NCBI GenBank assembly: GCA_009767595.1
Contig: VSDK01015384.1
Location: forward strand, 380,915 to 444,914
Direction: 5' to 3'
DNA from: Symbiodinium kawagutii
Taxonomy: Eukaryota > Sar > Dinophyceae > Suessiales > Symbiodiniaceae
DNA length: 64,000 nucleotides
The position numbers were made by a program, and so were the translations under genes. This document shows, piece by piece, positions 53,431 through 63,034 of this stretch (the first letter of the stretch is position 1; each line of letters starts with the position of its first letter). The notes beneath the pieces were generated by a model. It saw only the letters and a list, made by a program, of their open reading frames with translations. It had not been told where the DNA came from and did no database searches.

Positions 53431-53864
53431 GGGTTGGTGAGCAATATTGGATGCGTGTTGGTTGAAATCATATTGGGCGATTGTTGGATGATTTTTTTGA
53501 TTGTTTTTTTTTTTTTTGCGCAGATGTGTATCATTGAGTATCTCATCTCTGATCGTGATATCGTTGTTGATACAGGTTTCTAGATGTGGATAGAGCACAG
53601 AGTCGTTGCTTGGATGTTGGGTGCATGAGCAACCGAGAAGAAACACTGACAGGAACATAAGCACTGTCTGGCTCAGGTTTCGCTTGAAGAAAAAACAGCA
53701 CCATGCAAAAAAAACGGTGAAGAAAGCCAATCTGGCGGGTTGACTGGCTGTCTTAAAACTGCCACGGCGGCGTCAACCTATCTCCCTGCAATCAACAACA
53801 ATGAAGAGCACTCCGTGGTGAAGGGCTGTCGACGTTTCAAAGGGATGCGGTAATTTGAAACAAC

Positions 53865-53975
53865 TACAAGGTGGGCCCCCAACCATCTATAAGTTAGTTT
53901 ATAACTTAACTAGGGTTAACTACCAGTTGTAGGGGTTACAACCCAACTTGTAACTGCCAGGGGCCCACCTTGTAG
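53865..53975. repeat. MITE-like family 4 copy (clean)
   Basis: TACAAGGTGGGCCCCCA and TGGGGGCCCACCTTGTA-like ends, nearly perfect inverted repeat; about 111 bp. Confidence 0.85.
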
Positions 53976-54459
53976 CAGTGGATCGCTCTCAAGCGATGGT
54001 GGAGCTGCTGTGATAAGCCGAGTGACCTGGAATGTGGATGAATGTGGTATGCCGAAGAAAAACAGACAAGATATCTAACATATCATTATCGTACATCTAT
54101 TGTATCAAAACTTGCGATCTAGTTACATACCGAAAATAGGTGGCACGCAAAAGAGAAACGTTTATAGACCAATGTGGGAGGTTACGATTGGCTTGACATG
54201 GCTTAACCCCCCCATAAAAATGAATCATCAAAAAACATAGTCCAAGGTGCCCGAAGCGGCCCGTTTTGGTCGAGAAAGCAGAGTTCTAAGCGTATGCCAT
54301 TGCCCGTGGAGTGTGGGGCTTGACATTGGATCACGATTTAACCAAGCCAGCTCTGAGGGTAATCTTGGTGGTGGTTTCTGGGAAAATGGATCAAACTTGC
54401 ATCGCTAAACAGGTGTCGAAACATTTTCGCCACAAGGGAGATGTCATGGACACGGTCGG

Positions 54460-54828
54460 GTGCGCTTCACAGTTGTCTTGGCATCAGGCAAACTTCTGAT
54501 TTTGCTGCCCCTGTGGCTCCTAGGGTTGTCATCAGGTACGAATCCTCATAATCAAAGCAAACGGAGAGGTCATTTCAACAGCAAGGATGTCCTTCATGCC
54601 CAGCAAGTGGTTGCTGCTCTTTTTGGGGGCATGCCTGCTCTTCATGTGGGTATGCGGTATGCCACTGCAGTACTTTTAGGTGTCCACCAGTGGTCACGAT
54701 TCACGGAAGTAGTTCCAAACTTGCCACAGCGCTGTGTCCTTGCACGCTTGTCACCCTCAAATTTCGCGCAGTTTGCAAGATCTCAACCAGTTGAAACTTC
54801 ATTGTTGCTGGATTGTCATCAAATCTAA
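54460..54828 (+). CDS. Hypothetical ORF, up to 122 residues
   Basis: Open frame with a hydrophobic leader-like KLLILLPLWLLGLSSG, then NSKDVLHAQQVVAALFGGM, VHQWSRFTEVVPNLPQRC and FAQFARSQPVETSLLLDC. It begins at GTG, so the real start is unclear; an intron donor (GTACGA) near 54535 is also possible. If ATG-started upstream it could be secreted. Not recognised. Confidence 0.4.
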   Translation: MRFTVVLASGKLLILLPLWLLGLSSGTNPHNQSKRRGHFNSKDVLHAQQVVAALFGGMPALHVGMRYATAVLLGVHQWSRFTEVVPNLPQRCVLARLSPSNFAQFARSQPVETSLLLDCHQI

Positions 54829-54863
54829 GTTGTTGGTGCTGCTGCTATTGCTAGTTTTGATTG

Positions 54864-54970
54864 TATGGGTGTTTCTCAAAATAGGCACCCCCCAAATCAT
54901 CCAATAGGAACCATTTATAGTAACAAATCATCCATTTTTGGGGTCCCCCACTGTGATAAACCACCATATA
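54864..54970. repeat. MITE-like family 1 copy
   Basis: TATGGGTGTTTCTCAAAATAG left; GTGATAAACCACCATATA right. Confidence 0.75.
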
Positions 54971-54990
54971 ATCATGATTATTTACTTCAG

Positions 54991-55122
54991 GTCTGTAACC
55001 AGTTACGCCCAGAGGTGATCGCCTTGCATCTCCAACCACTGGTTGGACTACTCCTAGTAGCTCCTTGGATTTCCTTTCGAGGGATCTACCCCGGTAGCTC
55101 CTCCCAAGCAGCAGCCGGTTGA
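54991..55122 (+). CDS. Candidate plus-strand terminal exon
   Basis: Acceptor ACTTCAG, then VCNQLRPEVIALHLQPLVGL, LLVAPWISFRGIYPG, stop at 55120-55122. A family 1 MITE lies just upstream in the presumed intron, so it may follow 54460-54828. Not recognised. Confidence 0.4.
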   Translation, partial: VCNQLRPEVIALHLQPLVGLLLVAPWISFRGIYPGSSSQAAAG

Positions 55123-55153
55123 CCGGCTACACTCCTAATCCACAGCGATCGCC

Positions 55154-55414
55154 ATGGTTTATCATTGGGAACCCAAAGAGTCTGCTGGTGGAAACAACTA
55201 CATCATCAGGCGGAAAGAAGCAAACTCTGTGGGTATAGTCATTGGGTTCCCAAGGCATGATCCTCACGAAAACAACCGAGGAAGACATTCAACCATGGCG
55301 CGCCACTGCTTCAACACAAAGGGTGTTGCTTCCGTGGCGCCAAAAGGTCTTACTGAGTTCCCGCGAGAAAATGACCATAACATCATGAAGTTGGTGGTGA
55401 ATCTTGGGGAATGA
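55154..55414 (+). CDS. Hypothetical ORF, 86 residues
   Basis: ATG-to-TGA: NNYIIRRKEANSVGIVIGF, DPHENNRGRHSTMARHC and PKGLTEFPRENDHNIMKLV. Protein-like but unrecognised. Confidence 0.35.
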   Translation: MVYHWEPKESAGGNNYIIRRKEANSVGIVIGFPRHDPHENNRGRHSTMARHCFNTKGVASVAPKGLTEFPRENDHNIMKLVVNLGE

Positions 55415-55607
55415 TCTTGTTGCGAACAAAGTTGCTTCAACGAGACTGCATTAGAACAATAAGTCAGATACTCCAAACATCCAATAGTTTCAAGCCACAA
55501 ACAAGACTGGTGTAGTCACTGGTATAGAATGGCTGCGGTGATTTGGGTATAATTAGAGTGGTTTGTGCTGTTTGAAACACATGGCTGTGGGTCAATTCCC
55601 CGTACGC

Positions 55608-55790
55608 CTAGTGAACATCCCATAAATAATTTTTCGACGGTTTTATAATGTTTAGCCATGGCCACGTAGTGTCAAGAGGATGAGCGAAATCGTTCCACGG
55701 GCAGTCCCAGCATCTTTCGTTCAAGTAGTCCTCGATTTGCTCAAGCCCTCCCAGTTCCTCAAGGATCTCCTTCGCGTTTCTTTGCAAATC
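55608..55790 (-). CDS. Terminal exon of a minus-strand gene, product unknown
   Basis: Acceptor TTCCAAG, phase 0, 60 residues: DLQRNAKEILEELGGLEQIE, DYLNERCWDCPWNDFAHPLD, TWPWLNIIKPSKNYLWDVH, stop TAG. Strong coding character (GAG ATC CTT GAG GAA CTG codons). Upstream exons may lie at 57.2-58.4 kb on the same strand. Confidence 0.5.
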   Translation of the reverse strand, partial: DLQRNAKEILEELGGLEQIEDYLNERCWDCPWNDFAHPLDTTWPWLNIIKPSKNYLWDVH

Positions 55791-55960
55791 CTTGGAAGCA
55801 AACAATGAGAGCCCCACGCCCAAGTGATATCATGCTTACAAGCCCATACACGTGGTAGTTAATCCTAGTGATAATGGCCACAACTCCAGTATTAAGTACC
55901 CTCTGGTAAACTAAGATAGCAATGGAAAATCCGCCCATTACATTTTTAATTGTTCATTGC

Positions 55961-56071
55961 TATGTGGTGGTTTCTTAAAATAGGGGTACCCCCAAAACAT
56001 CCATTGGTAGTCATCTATAGTAATAAACCAACCATTTTTGGGGTACCCCCCCATTTTGAGAAACCATCATG
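55961..56071. repeat. MITE-like family 1 copy
   Basis: TATGTGGTGGTTTCTTAAAA left and TTTTGAGAAACCATCATG right, with GGGGTACCCCC on both sides. Confidence 0.85.
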
Positions 56072-56191
56072 TTAGTTTATCATAGTGCTACATAGGGATC
56101 CATGAACGGGAAAACATCACCTTTCAGGTCGCACCATGCTGACTGAGAAGCTGGGAACAACGACATGGTGACAGTAGCTGATGAGTCAAAC

Positions 56192-56415
56192 GAGTTGGGT
56201 CAAGCAGTTAACCAACCAAGAATAGCTGGTTAGAGTGGTTAATAATAGGGGATGGTAACTAAGAATTCTAGGGGATATATACAAACTATATGGCTATGGG
56301 TCAAGCAGTTAACCAACCAATTTCATAGCGGATAATGACCAACAACAATAAGGTAAACAGCCTGGTTAATGATAGGGGAACCAGGGGGACTAGGGGTGAA
56401 TTGACCCACAGCCAA
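56192..56415. repeat. MITE-like family 3 copy (long form)
   Basis: GTTGGGTCAAGCAGTTAACC left and TTGACCCACAGCCA right; contains an internal second GGCTATGGGTCAAGCAGTT, so it may be a dimer. Same structure as 7505-7742. Confidence 0.8.
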
Positions 56416-56419
56416 TAAA

Positions 56420-56900
56420 GTGTACGTGCGTTCGGCCATAAATGGTGTCACCTACCAACCATTCAAGGATATATTACAACCATTGTTAATAGGGAAACCG
56501 TTTCAGTTCTTGGGGGTACCATTATGGACAAACCCCTGTGAACATTCCAGCAAAAATAGTGTGGCTCATGTGTGGCTTGCAAATCATTATGGTGGTTGTA
56601 AGACGCCACAAATTATTATCACTATTATTGGTATTAATCATTGTTCATTGCTGATATTCTCATTCTGTTCCATTCTTAATGTTTTTAGTATTACTGATCA
56701 TTATCAAATGTCACTATCATTAGTATCATCACTATCACTAGTATCATCACTATTATACATCCATTACTACATTCAAATAGTAACTGCTGATTCCTACTAG
56801 TACTAATATACATGGTGTAGTAAGATCTAATACTACTGCTCATTATTGCTGATTATATATTTCTAATACTACTATACAATTACTACAACATAGTTATATA
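56420..56900. other. AT-rich DNA with ATCACTAT-type repeats
   Basis: A 126-codon plus-strand frame exists but its second half is low-complexity; not called as a gene. Confidence 0.4.
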
Positions 56901-56903
56901 GAT

Positions 56904-56957
56904 AGTCTGGGTAGATCAGTACAATATATCATTCATAATGACTGATCTACCCAGACT
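56904..56957. other. Perfect 17-bp inverted repeat (hairpin)
   Basis: AGTCTGGGTAGATCAGT (56904-56920) and its exact complement (56941-56957) flank a 20-bp AT-rich loop. No homology to the MITE families. Confidence 0.9.
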
Positions 56958-57235
56958 CATGATGACAAATGAGACCATGGAGGTCAACAACAGGTGCCCC
57001 CATCCCCCAACAGTCATGGTGGTCACTAGTTACTGGTACTGATGGGCGCTGGGGTTAGCCCCCTGGGATATAACCATGTCAACACTACAAGCTGGGTGAC
57101 CTCACCCCTGTAACCATAGCAACTAGTTACAAGCAGTGAGGATGCACATCAAATCAGGGCGGTTGGTCCTGTTGCTTGCAATGGAACATTGCGGAAGTGT
57201 GCCAGTCCCCCCTTGGGCACCAGTGTCCACGTATC

Positions 57236-57445
57236 CTATGCGTAAGCAAGTAAACAAAACACAATTGTAGAAAATCGTATCTTTCTACAATTATTGATTA
57301 TTTCCTCCCAGAGTGAACTCAATATCTGAGATCTCTTCAGCTTGATCCTACCACGTGTTGCCACAAGCTTGAACCATGCTTCCGTAGTTTCATTCTCCTG
57401 ATGCGTTGGTATGCACCAAAACTCCAAAACTATGGGCCTGTCCAT
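57236..57445 (-). CDS. Hypothetical ORF/exon, 69 residues
   Basis: ATG-to-stop MDRPIVLEFWCIPTHQENE, TEAWFKLVATRGRIKLKRS and SLWEEIINNCRKIRF. Balanced composition in AT-rich DNA. May be an upstream exon of the gene ending at 55608. Not recognised. Confidence 0.35.
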   Translation of the reverse strand: MDRPIVLEFWCIPTHQENETTEAWFKLVATRGRIKLKRSQILSSLWEEIINNCRKIRFSTIVFCLLAYA

Positions 57446-58162
57446 GAACGTTGTAGGGATGCTTGGGGATGGTACTGGATGTATTCTGATTTCATTACTC
57501 AGGTAGCCCTATAAAGTGTGTATGTTTCCTGCTATGCTTGGTTATCATGTGCCACACAATTATTGCCCAGATGGATCAAAATCATTTTACGTTAAACAAA
57601 TATCACTTAACAACTGCAAATCGACTATGTCTACAGCTTGGGGGCCCAACAATAAGTGGTCACATGTGAGCTGTCAAATGCTGCGCCAACTGACCTGTCA
57701 AGATCCGAGGGTTGACTGCAAATGTTGTTGAGATATCATGCGGGGGTTATTGGCACTGGTTTTCTGGTTGGTGGTTGAATCACCCTGTCATGAAAAATAT
57801 GTATCAACCGACCAATCATTTGGTAATACAATCGAGTTGTTTTGAACCATCGTCCAGTTTTAATCAATCGTGACATGAGAACATTAATACCATTGCGAGT
57901 ATCATGGGGGCTATTGGAATTCATTTGATGTGATTTAATCGAGACTTTGCTTCACTGTTCTTTTGGACTAGACTATGATTTTGTTTCCTTTGCTTATTAG
58001 ACTAAATTGACCATGTCAGTGTCACCTGCACTAATGGGCAATTCCACCCTCATTGCCAGCAAACGTAGAGCTACAATCACCCAATGTATATTATTCTAGA
58101 TGTTTCCTAGTCATAAAACAGCTATGATCAGGCCTATTGCTATAATCGTCCAAATGTCCTGG

Positions 58163-58372
58163 TCATTTCCGCGGATTGACAGCCACTGTATATACGTGGG
58201 GTTCCACCTTACACAGCTCTTTCTTAGCACTTGGGGGACCACCGCCATCCTCCCTCCATGTGTGGCCTCTGGAAACCATTTGACCGCATACGAGTGGTCG
58301 TCCTTCGAACTTGTGCAAACAGCAATCAAGTGATCGGATTGGTTCTAATCCTCCTTGCTTTGTAACCATCAA
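58163..58372 (-). CDS. Candidate minus-strand exon (frame ambiguous)
   Basis: Two minus frames are protein-like over the same bases: KFEGRPLVCGQMVSRGHTW…CKVEPHVYTVAVNPRK with a stop at 58163, and KDDHSYAVKWFPEATHGG…WNPTYIQWLSIRGND. Composition says exon; frame undecided. Confidence 0.35.
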   Translation of the reverse strand: MMVTKQGGLEPIRSLDCCLHKFEGRPLVCGQMVSRGHTWREDGGGPPSAKKELCKVEPHVYTVAVNPRK

Positions 58373-58758
58373 TAGTAACTACCGTAAGTGCTTTATACCA
58401 TTTGTACATGGCTTATAATCCTGTTTGATGACTGGGACAATGATGCAAGTAGGCAAGACCTGCAGCCATGACTTATGATATTGCTCAAGAAAGAACCTGC
58501 TGGAATTCGAAATCAACAAACGTCTGCCAGGGTTTCCAACAACTTCTGAATGATAGGACCGGTGGTTCACATAGAGGTCAATTATTGTTAGGTGGGTTAA
58601 TATTGAATCTCTGCTGATAGTACCCAGGATAAGTTCTGCAACGATTCCTTGTTCGATCTAACTACCGGTGATTCAATCGTTAGTTCTGGAGCAATTATTT
58701 CTGGTGGCCGATTCACTGCTGCTGATCATCATAATATACGTATAAATACGTATGCACA

Positions 58759-58864
58759 CATGGTGGTTTCTCAAAATGAGGTACCCCCCAAATCATCCAC
58801 TATAAATCGTTTGTAGTAAGAAACCGAACAATGCTTGGGCTCCGTATTTGAGAAAACATCATGT
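58759..58864. repeat. MITE-like family 1 copy
   Basis: CATGGTGGTTTCTCAAAATG left and TATTTGAGAAAACATCATG right. Confidence 0.75.
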
Positions 58865-59599
58865 ATATAGGCATAAATTATATCTAATGTTTATATATAG
58901 TAGATCTGTATGATTATATTCATCTACATGTATTTCAGGTTAACCTCTGGTTGATCAATGCACGAAGACAGCAGCAGGAACCGCCAGCAGTTGCCATGTT
59001 ATCATTTATCAGCAAGGCAAGAAACCCTTGAATCTTTGCTGGACTGATGCAGTTTGTTTCATAGTAGTCTGTCATCAGCAATAAGCAACACTGACAAGGG
59101 GATGTATGGTGTTTGAACATGTTCCGGCCGTATGCATGTTTACAGCTTTTGAACATAGGCAACAAAAATGTCTGAATTTCATGAATAGTTTTCCTTCACG
59201 GCAGCAAGCATACACATGCATGAAATCAATCACCTGCAACCTTCTGAACACTAGAAATCGTCAAGGAGTGATGGGGTTTTCATGGCTATGGAATGGTTAG
59301 CTAAAATGGTTACAATGATGATGGTGAACCATGATCATCACTGTGCTACCAAAATCCGTCGGGACCTGCTGACCCTGGAATATTGTCCATGCGGCTGGGG
59401 AGTCGGCAAACAAGCAGCTGGTTACTGGTGCTTTACTGTTCATCAGTACATGGCACCAGCAAATGCTGGTTGGTGTTTTCATTTCGAAATGGTTAATGAT
59501 ATAGCACATGATGAAACATATGATGATTGATGATGGCTCACGAGTCTTGATCATGGCAAATGAAGCTTTCTGATGCTTAATGATGGATTGTTGACAGGT

Positions 59600-59798
59600 A
59601 CAAGGTGGCGCCAGGCAAAAGTTGGTCAACAAGCCATTCAACCATAGTTATTACCCTAGCTAGTTTAAACCTGGTTGTTACCTACTATAGTTGTTACCCT
59701 TGTTGAACTACCGTTGACAGGGGTAGTTGCAGGTACCATACCTGGGTGTTACCCGAGTTGGAAACCAACTTAGCTAACAGCTGGGGGCCCAGGTTCCA
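59600..59798. repeat. Diverged MITE-like family 4 copy
   Basis: ACAAGGTGGCGCC and GGGGGCCCAGGTTCC ends with AGTTGTTACCC-type interior; longer and less regular. Confidence 0.45.
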
Positions 59799-59829
59799 GC
59801 TGCAACAGCCCTTATAACCGCTACACCGG

Positions 59830-59912
59830 GGACCCCGGGCCCCAGCTCCCCTGGCTCGCGTGTCACACGCGTCCTGTACTGCCGCGGCCTCCGCTTCAGT
59901 CCTCGGAATCAT
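59830..59912 (-). CDS. Weak candidate start exon
   Basis: ATG at 59912: MIPRTEAEAAAVQDACDTR then ARGAGARGPR in a GC-rich patch. No splice donor assigned. Could be non-coding. Confidence 0.2.
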
Positions 59913-59980
59913 GACCTGTGCTGCCGCGCGGCAGCGACACGGTGACCACCAAGCGTTACAGATTGCTTGCTGGGAGATCC

Positions 59981-60096
59981 ATATGGTTGTGGGTCAAGCC
60001 ATTGAGTACCCCAAAAACCATTGGTTTAATCAAATGTCTACCATGACTTGCCATATTGAGGGTTATATACTGTAATTATTTTGACCCATAGCCATA
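59981..60096. repeat. MITE-like family 3 copy
   Basis: ATATGGTTGTGGGTCAA left and TTGACCCATAGCCATAT right, perfect over most of the arm. Confidence 0.85.
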
Positions 60097-60212
60097 TTTG
60101 GCTGTTTCTCAAGCCATAGAGGATCCCCCAAATCACAAAAACAACACGTAGTCATTGTGAGTAATGAATCATCCAGAGTTTGGGGGTACACCTATTTTGA
60201 GAAACACATATT
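60094..60212. repeat. MITE-like family 1 copy abutting family 3
   Basis: TGGCTGTTTCTCAAGCCATAG left and TATTTTGAGAAACACATA right. Shares its first bases with the end of the neighbouring family 3 element. Confidence 0.7.
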
Positions 60213-60214
60213 AT

Positions 60215-61450
60215 GACATATCAATGGCTGCTGGTTGGTTACGGATGGTTAATGCTTCTTGATTTAGGCTTTAGTATGGCACGCTACTGGCAATGATTGA
60301 TCATGAACCAGCTGTGAAGCTATCGCACTTGATGGTCAATGACCACTTAATTGATGGCTGAAGTGATTGTGGCTTATTGTTATGGATCTACCGATCTATC
60401 CTTAATAAATGACAGTTTATGGTTCATCGATTGTTCATGAAGGTTGCTCGTCGTTTACTGATGATCGGACTAACAATTGACCATGAGCCAATGGCGCATA
60501 ACCCTTGAATGATGATTGCTAATTGCTATAAAGTGATGATGAAATAATCGGCATTCCATGACACTCAGTGTACAATTAATTTTGATTTCAATGATCCTGG
60601 AACACTAGGTAGTCATTAAAACTGTATGGGATTCTATCCAACAAACAATGTGTTTTTAGTGTGTGACTGGTATGGAAGTGTTTGACATGAAATTCAGTCA
60701 TTCAAACGATTGCAAGTCGCTAAATATTGGCACCTTGCGCAGCAATAGACATCCTTCAAACATATCTACCAAGGTCTTCTGTAAATTATCGTTGATACAA
60801 CTGCAAGTATACAAAACACATCATGAGATCTCACAGTTTCTCAACAATCCTTGTGAGAAGAACAGAGCGTATTTCAGCTTTCAGAATAAAGATCCCCTGA
60901 AAATTAATAATCACATCTAATGCCCAGCCCAGGCAACACGCACCTTGTTTCTCCCGTCCAGCCAAAACATTTTCCAGACGATGGATTTTTTCCTGTGGTG
61001 GACAGGGTTCCCCGAGGCGGTTGGTTTGGCATGCCCATTATATCATCATGCACGGTGAACAATATTAAGTCCCGGGACAGCAGAAAACCTTTGGTGTTAT
61101 TACACTATTACTTTTTAAGAATATTTGATAATACATCACGATTGGGTACACTTGATGAAATCCCTGATGTACCTTAAAAAGATCATATCATGAATGATAA
61201 ACTTCAACATATGCAGAATTCCAGAGTATCCACATTCTATCATCGACCAACAGTTGGGTGTTGGACACTGACGAAGAAAATGTCAATATGGAAAAAACAA
61301 ACATAACACTAGTAGCACACTAGCCAATGAATATATACTGGTAGACGAATAGCTTCATCAACTATTATTCGGTTATTTTTCTACAAAGCTAATCATGGTG
61401 AATCGTGGTAGACATAGCTTTGCTCTCAGCGGTATAATATTGACCTGGTC
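60215..61450. other. Mostly non-coding AT-rich DNA
   Basis: An 85-codon plus-strand frame at 60920-61177 (HFPDDGFFPVVDRVPRGGWF) is somewhat protein-like but lacks other support. Confidence 0.35.
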
Positions 61451-61456
61451 TCTACT

Positions 61457-61670
61457 TGTGGCTCAAAATAGGGGTACCCCCCAAAATGGCCGGTTTTTTT
61501 CTGACTATCAATGATTGATTGGTTGGTGGTTTCAACCCCAATGAAAAATATTAGTCAACCTTCAACCAACCATTTGTTAGTAAATACAGTGAAAATTAAA
61601 AATGTTTGAAACCAGCAACCAGTTGATGTAGGATGATTGAGGGGCACTCTCATATTTAAGAAACCATTTC
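61457..61670. repeat. MITE-like family 1 copy carrying a nested family 2 copy
   Basis: Family 1 arms (GGCTCAAAATAGGGGTACC; ATTTAAGAAACCATTTC) flank a complete family 2 element at 61518-61622 whose ends are GGTTGGTGGTTTCAACCCC and GTTTGAAACCAGCAACC. Confidence 0.8.
61518..61622. repeat. MITE-like family 2 copy, nested
   Basis: Inserted in the centre of the family 1 element, so family 2 moved after that copy of family 1. Confidence 0.8.
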
Positions 61671-61989
61671 AGAATTGCTCTTTGGTTTCGGTACACCAAA
61701 AACACTGGGATCTCAGGTTGAGATTGATAAGCACCAACCAATTGGTTGGCTCCTGAAACAAACGAGTAAAGGTCTGTTGAAATGGCTTTATTAAACTGGT
61801 GCTAATAGATGCACAGGAGTGTAAGTACCATGTATGTATATTTAATACATATTGTACGACTGTGAGAATGGATATATACCACTATATCTATCTATCCATC
61901 ACTATATTGGCTTTATGTGTCTGATGCGACTGCATTCATCTGGACAAAATAGTCTGGTACGATGAGAAAAACTGAGCCAAAATCTTGGT

Positions 61990-62235
61990 ATGTCCAAATC
62001 TAAGCCACCAAAAACTGCGTGGAGTTGTTTGCTGTCAAAAGAGAGTTCTCCCACGACCAAAAAGTCAGGCCGCTCTCGAGATGTCCAGTCACGCGATTCG
62101 TCGATTGTTGCTGCTCATGCTTTGATGTTGTTATTTCAGATTTGTGCTGTCACAAAAAAGAGCCATATAATTAAAAAACAACTAGTGAGCAGCTTAACAA
62201 CAAGAAAACAAACAAGTTCACAACGGTCTCATTAA
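61990..62235 (+). CDS. Hypothetical ORF, 81 residues, Ser/Lys-rich
   Basis: ATG-to-TAA: MSKSKPPKTAWSCLLSKESS, TKKSGRSRDVQSRDSSIV, then a hydrophobic ALMLLFQICAV. Basic and Ser-rich. No splice sites evaluated; not recognised. Confidence 0.3.
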   Translation: MSKSKPPKTAWSCLLSKESSPTTKKSGRSRDVQSRDSSIVAAHALMLLFQICAVTKKSHIIKKQLVSSLTTRKQTSSQRSH

Positions 62236-62680
62236 GCACTATTAACAATTCTTGACCACGATCAGCGATTGAGAAACATGATTCACACATATTGATCACG
62301 AACCAATACACACCAACAACAAAGACCCCTGGATCTGCCAAGATTCGCTGGCTTATATATAGCCTTCTTCACCAAAGTCTTCTCACAGAAATCTGAGTGA
62401 AAGTTCATTCAACAACGTGATGAAACTCCGTGGATTCCAAGGCAATTACATGAATCAATGATGGTTGCATTAAATCAAGCTATGGATTTTGAATATGTGC
62501 ATATCTATGATATGAATCTATTCGTTTGTACCTATAGATTTCAATTAATGGATATAATATGGTTATGTAAGCGGTAATCGTAAAACATAATACATATCAA
62601 ATTCTAAAGGCTGAAAATCAGATCTTTTTACTGGAAATACCATCAAAAATTGTGTTTTGGTTGGTTCTAGGGGGGTGAGC

Positions 62681-62711
<31 letters not shown>

Positions 62712-62945
62712 ATGCATACAGGGTCGTCATAAATGGTAATTCCCACAAACTGCTCTTCCGCACTTTACGAATCTTTCGCCCCTACGCAACCAACAAAAAG
62801 ATACAAAAACACAAACAGGCGGATAGACAAATTTGCGCGGTGAATGGGTTATTGCTATATATAACCCCGGATGAATAAACCCTAGGCTTAGGCTTACTAA
62901 TTGGCTGGGGGTAACATTTTCATATGAAACCAGTTGGCCCTTTAC

Positions 62946-63030
62946 AGGACACCCCGTGTTCATCAACAGGGCTTCAGCTCCAGGAGCAGAGTTCTGGCGC
63001 AGGATTTGGCGGATTTGGTCTGGTGCATCT
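62946..63030 (-). CDS. Candidate internal exon
   Basis: Acceptor CTACCAG, one leading base, DAPDQIRQILRQNSAPGAEA then LLMNTGCP, donor GTAAAG. Balanced composition; neighbouring exons not found. Confidence 0.45.
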
Positions 63031-63034
63031 CTGG

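Noticed and set aside
56420..56800. 126-codon plus-strand frame
   Set aside because: The second half is low-complexity Ser/Leu/Ile sequence from AT-rich repeats and there is no splice or codon support.
61970..61990. Possible relict of the dinoflagellate spliced leader (GAGCCAAAAT)
   Set aside because: Only about ten bases match the complement of the leader as I remember it; this is expected by chance in 64 kb.
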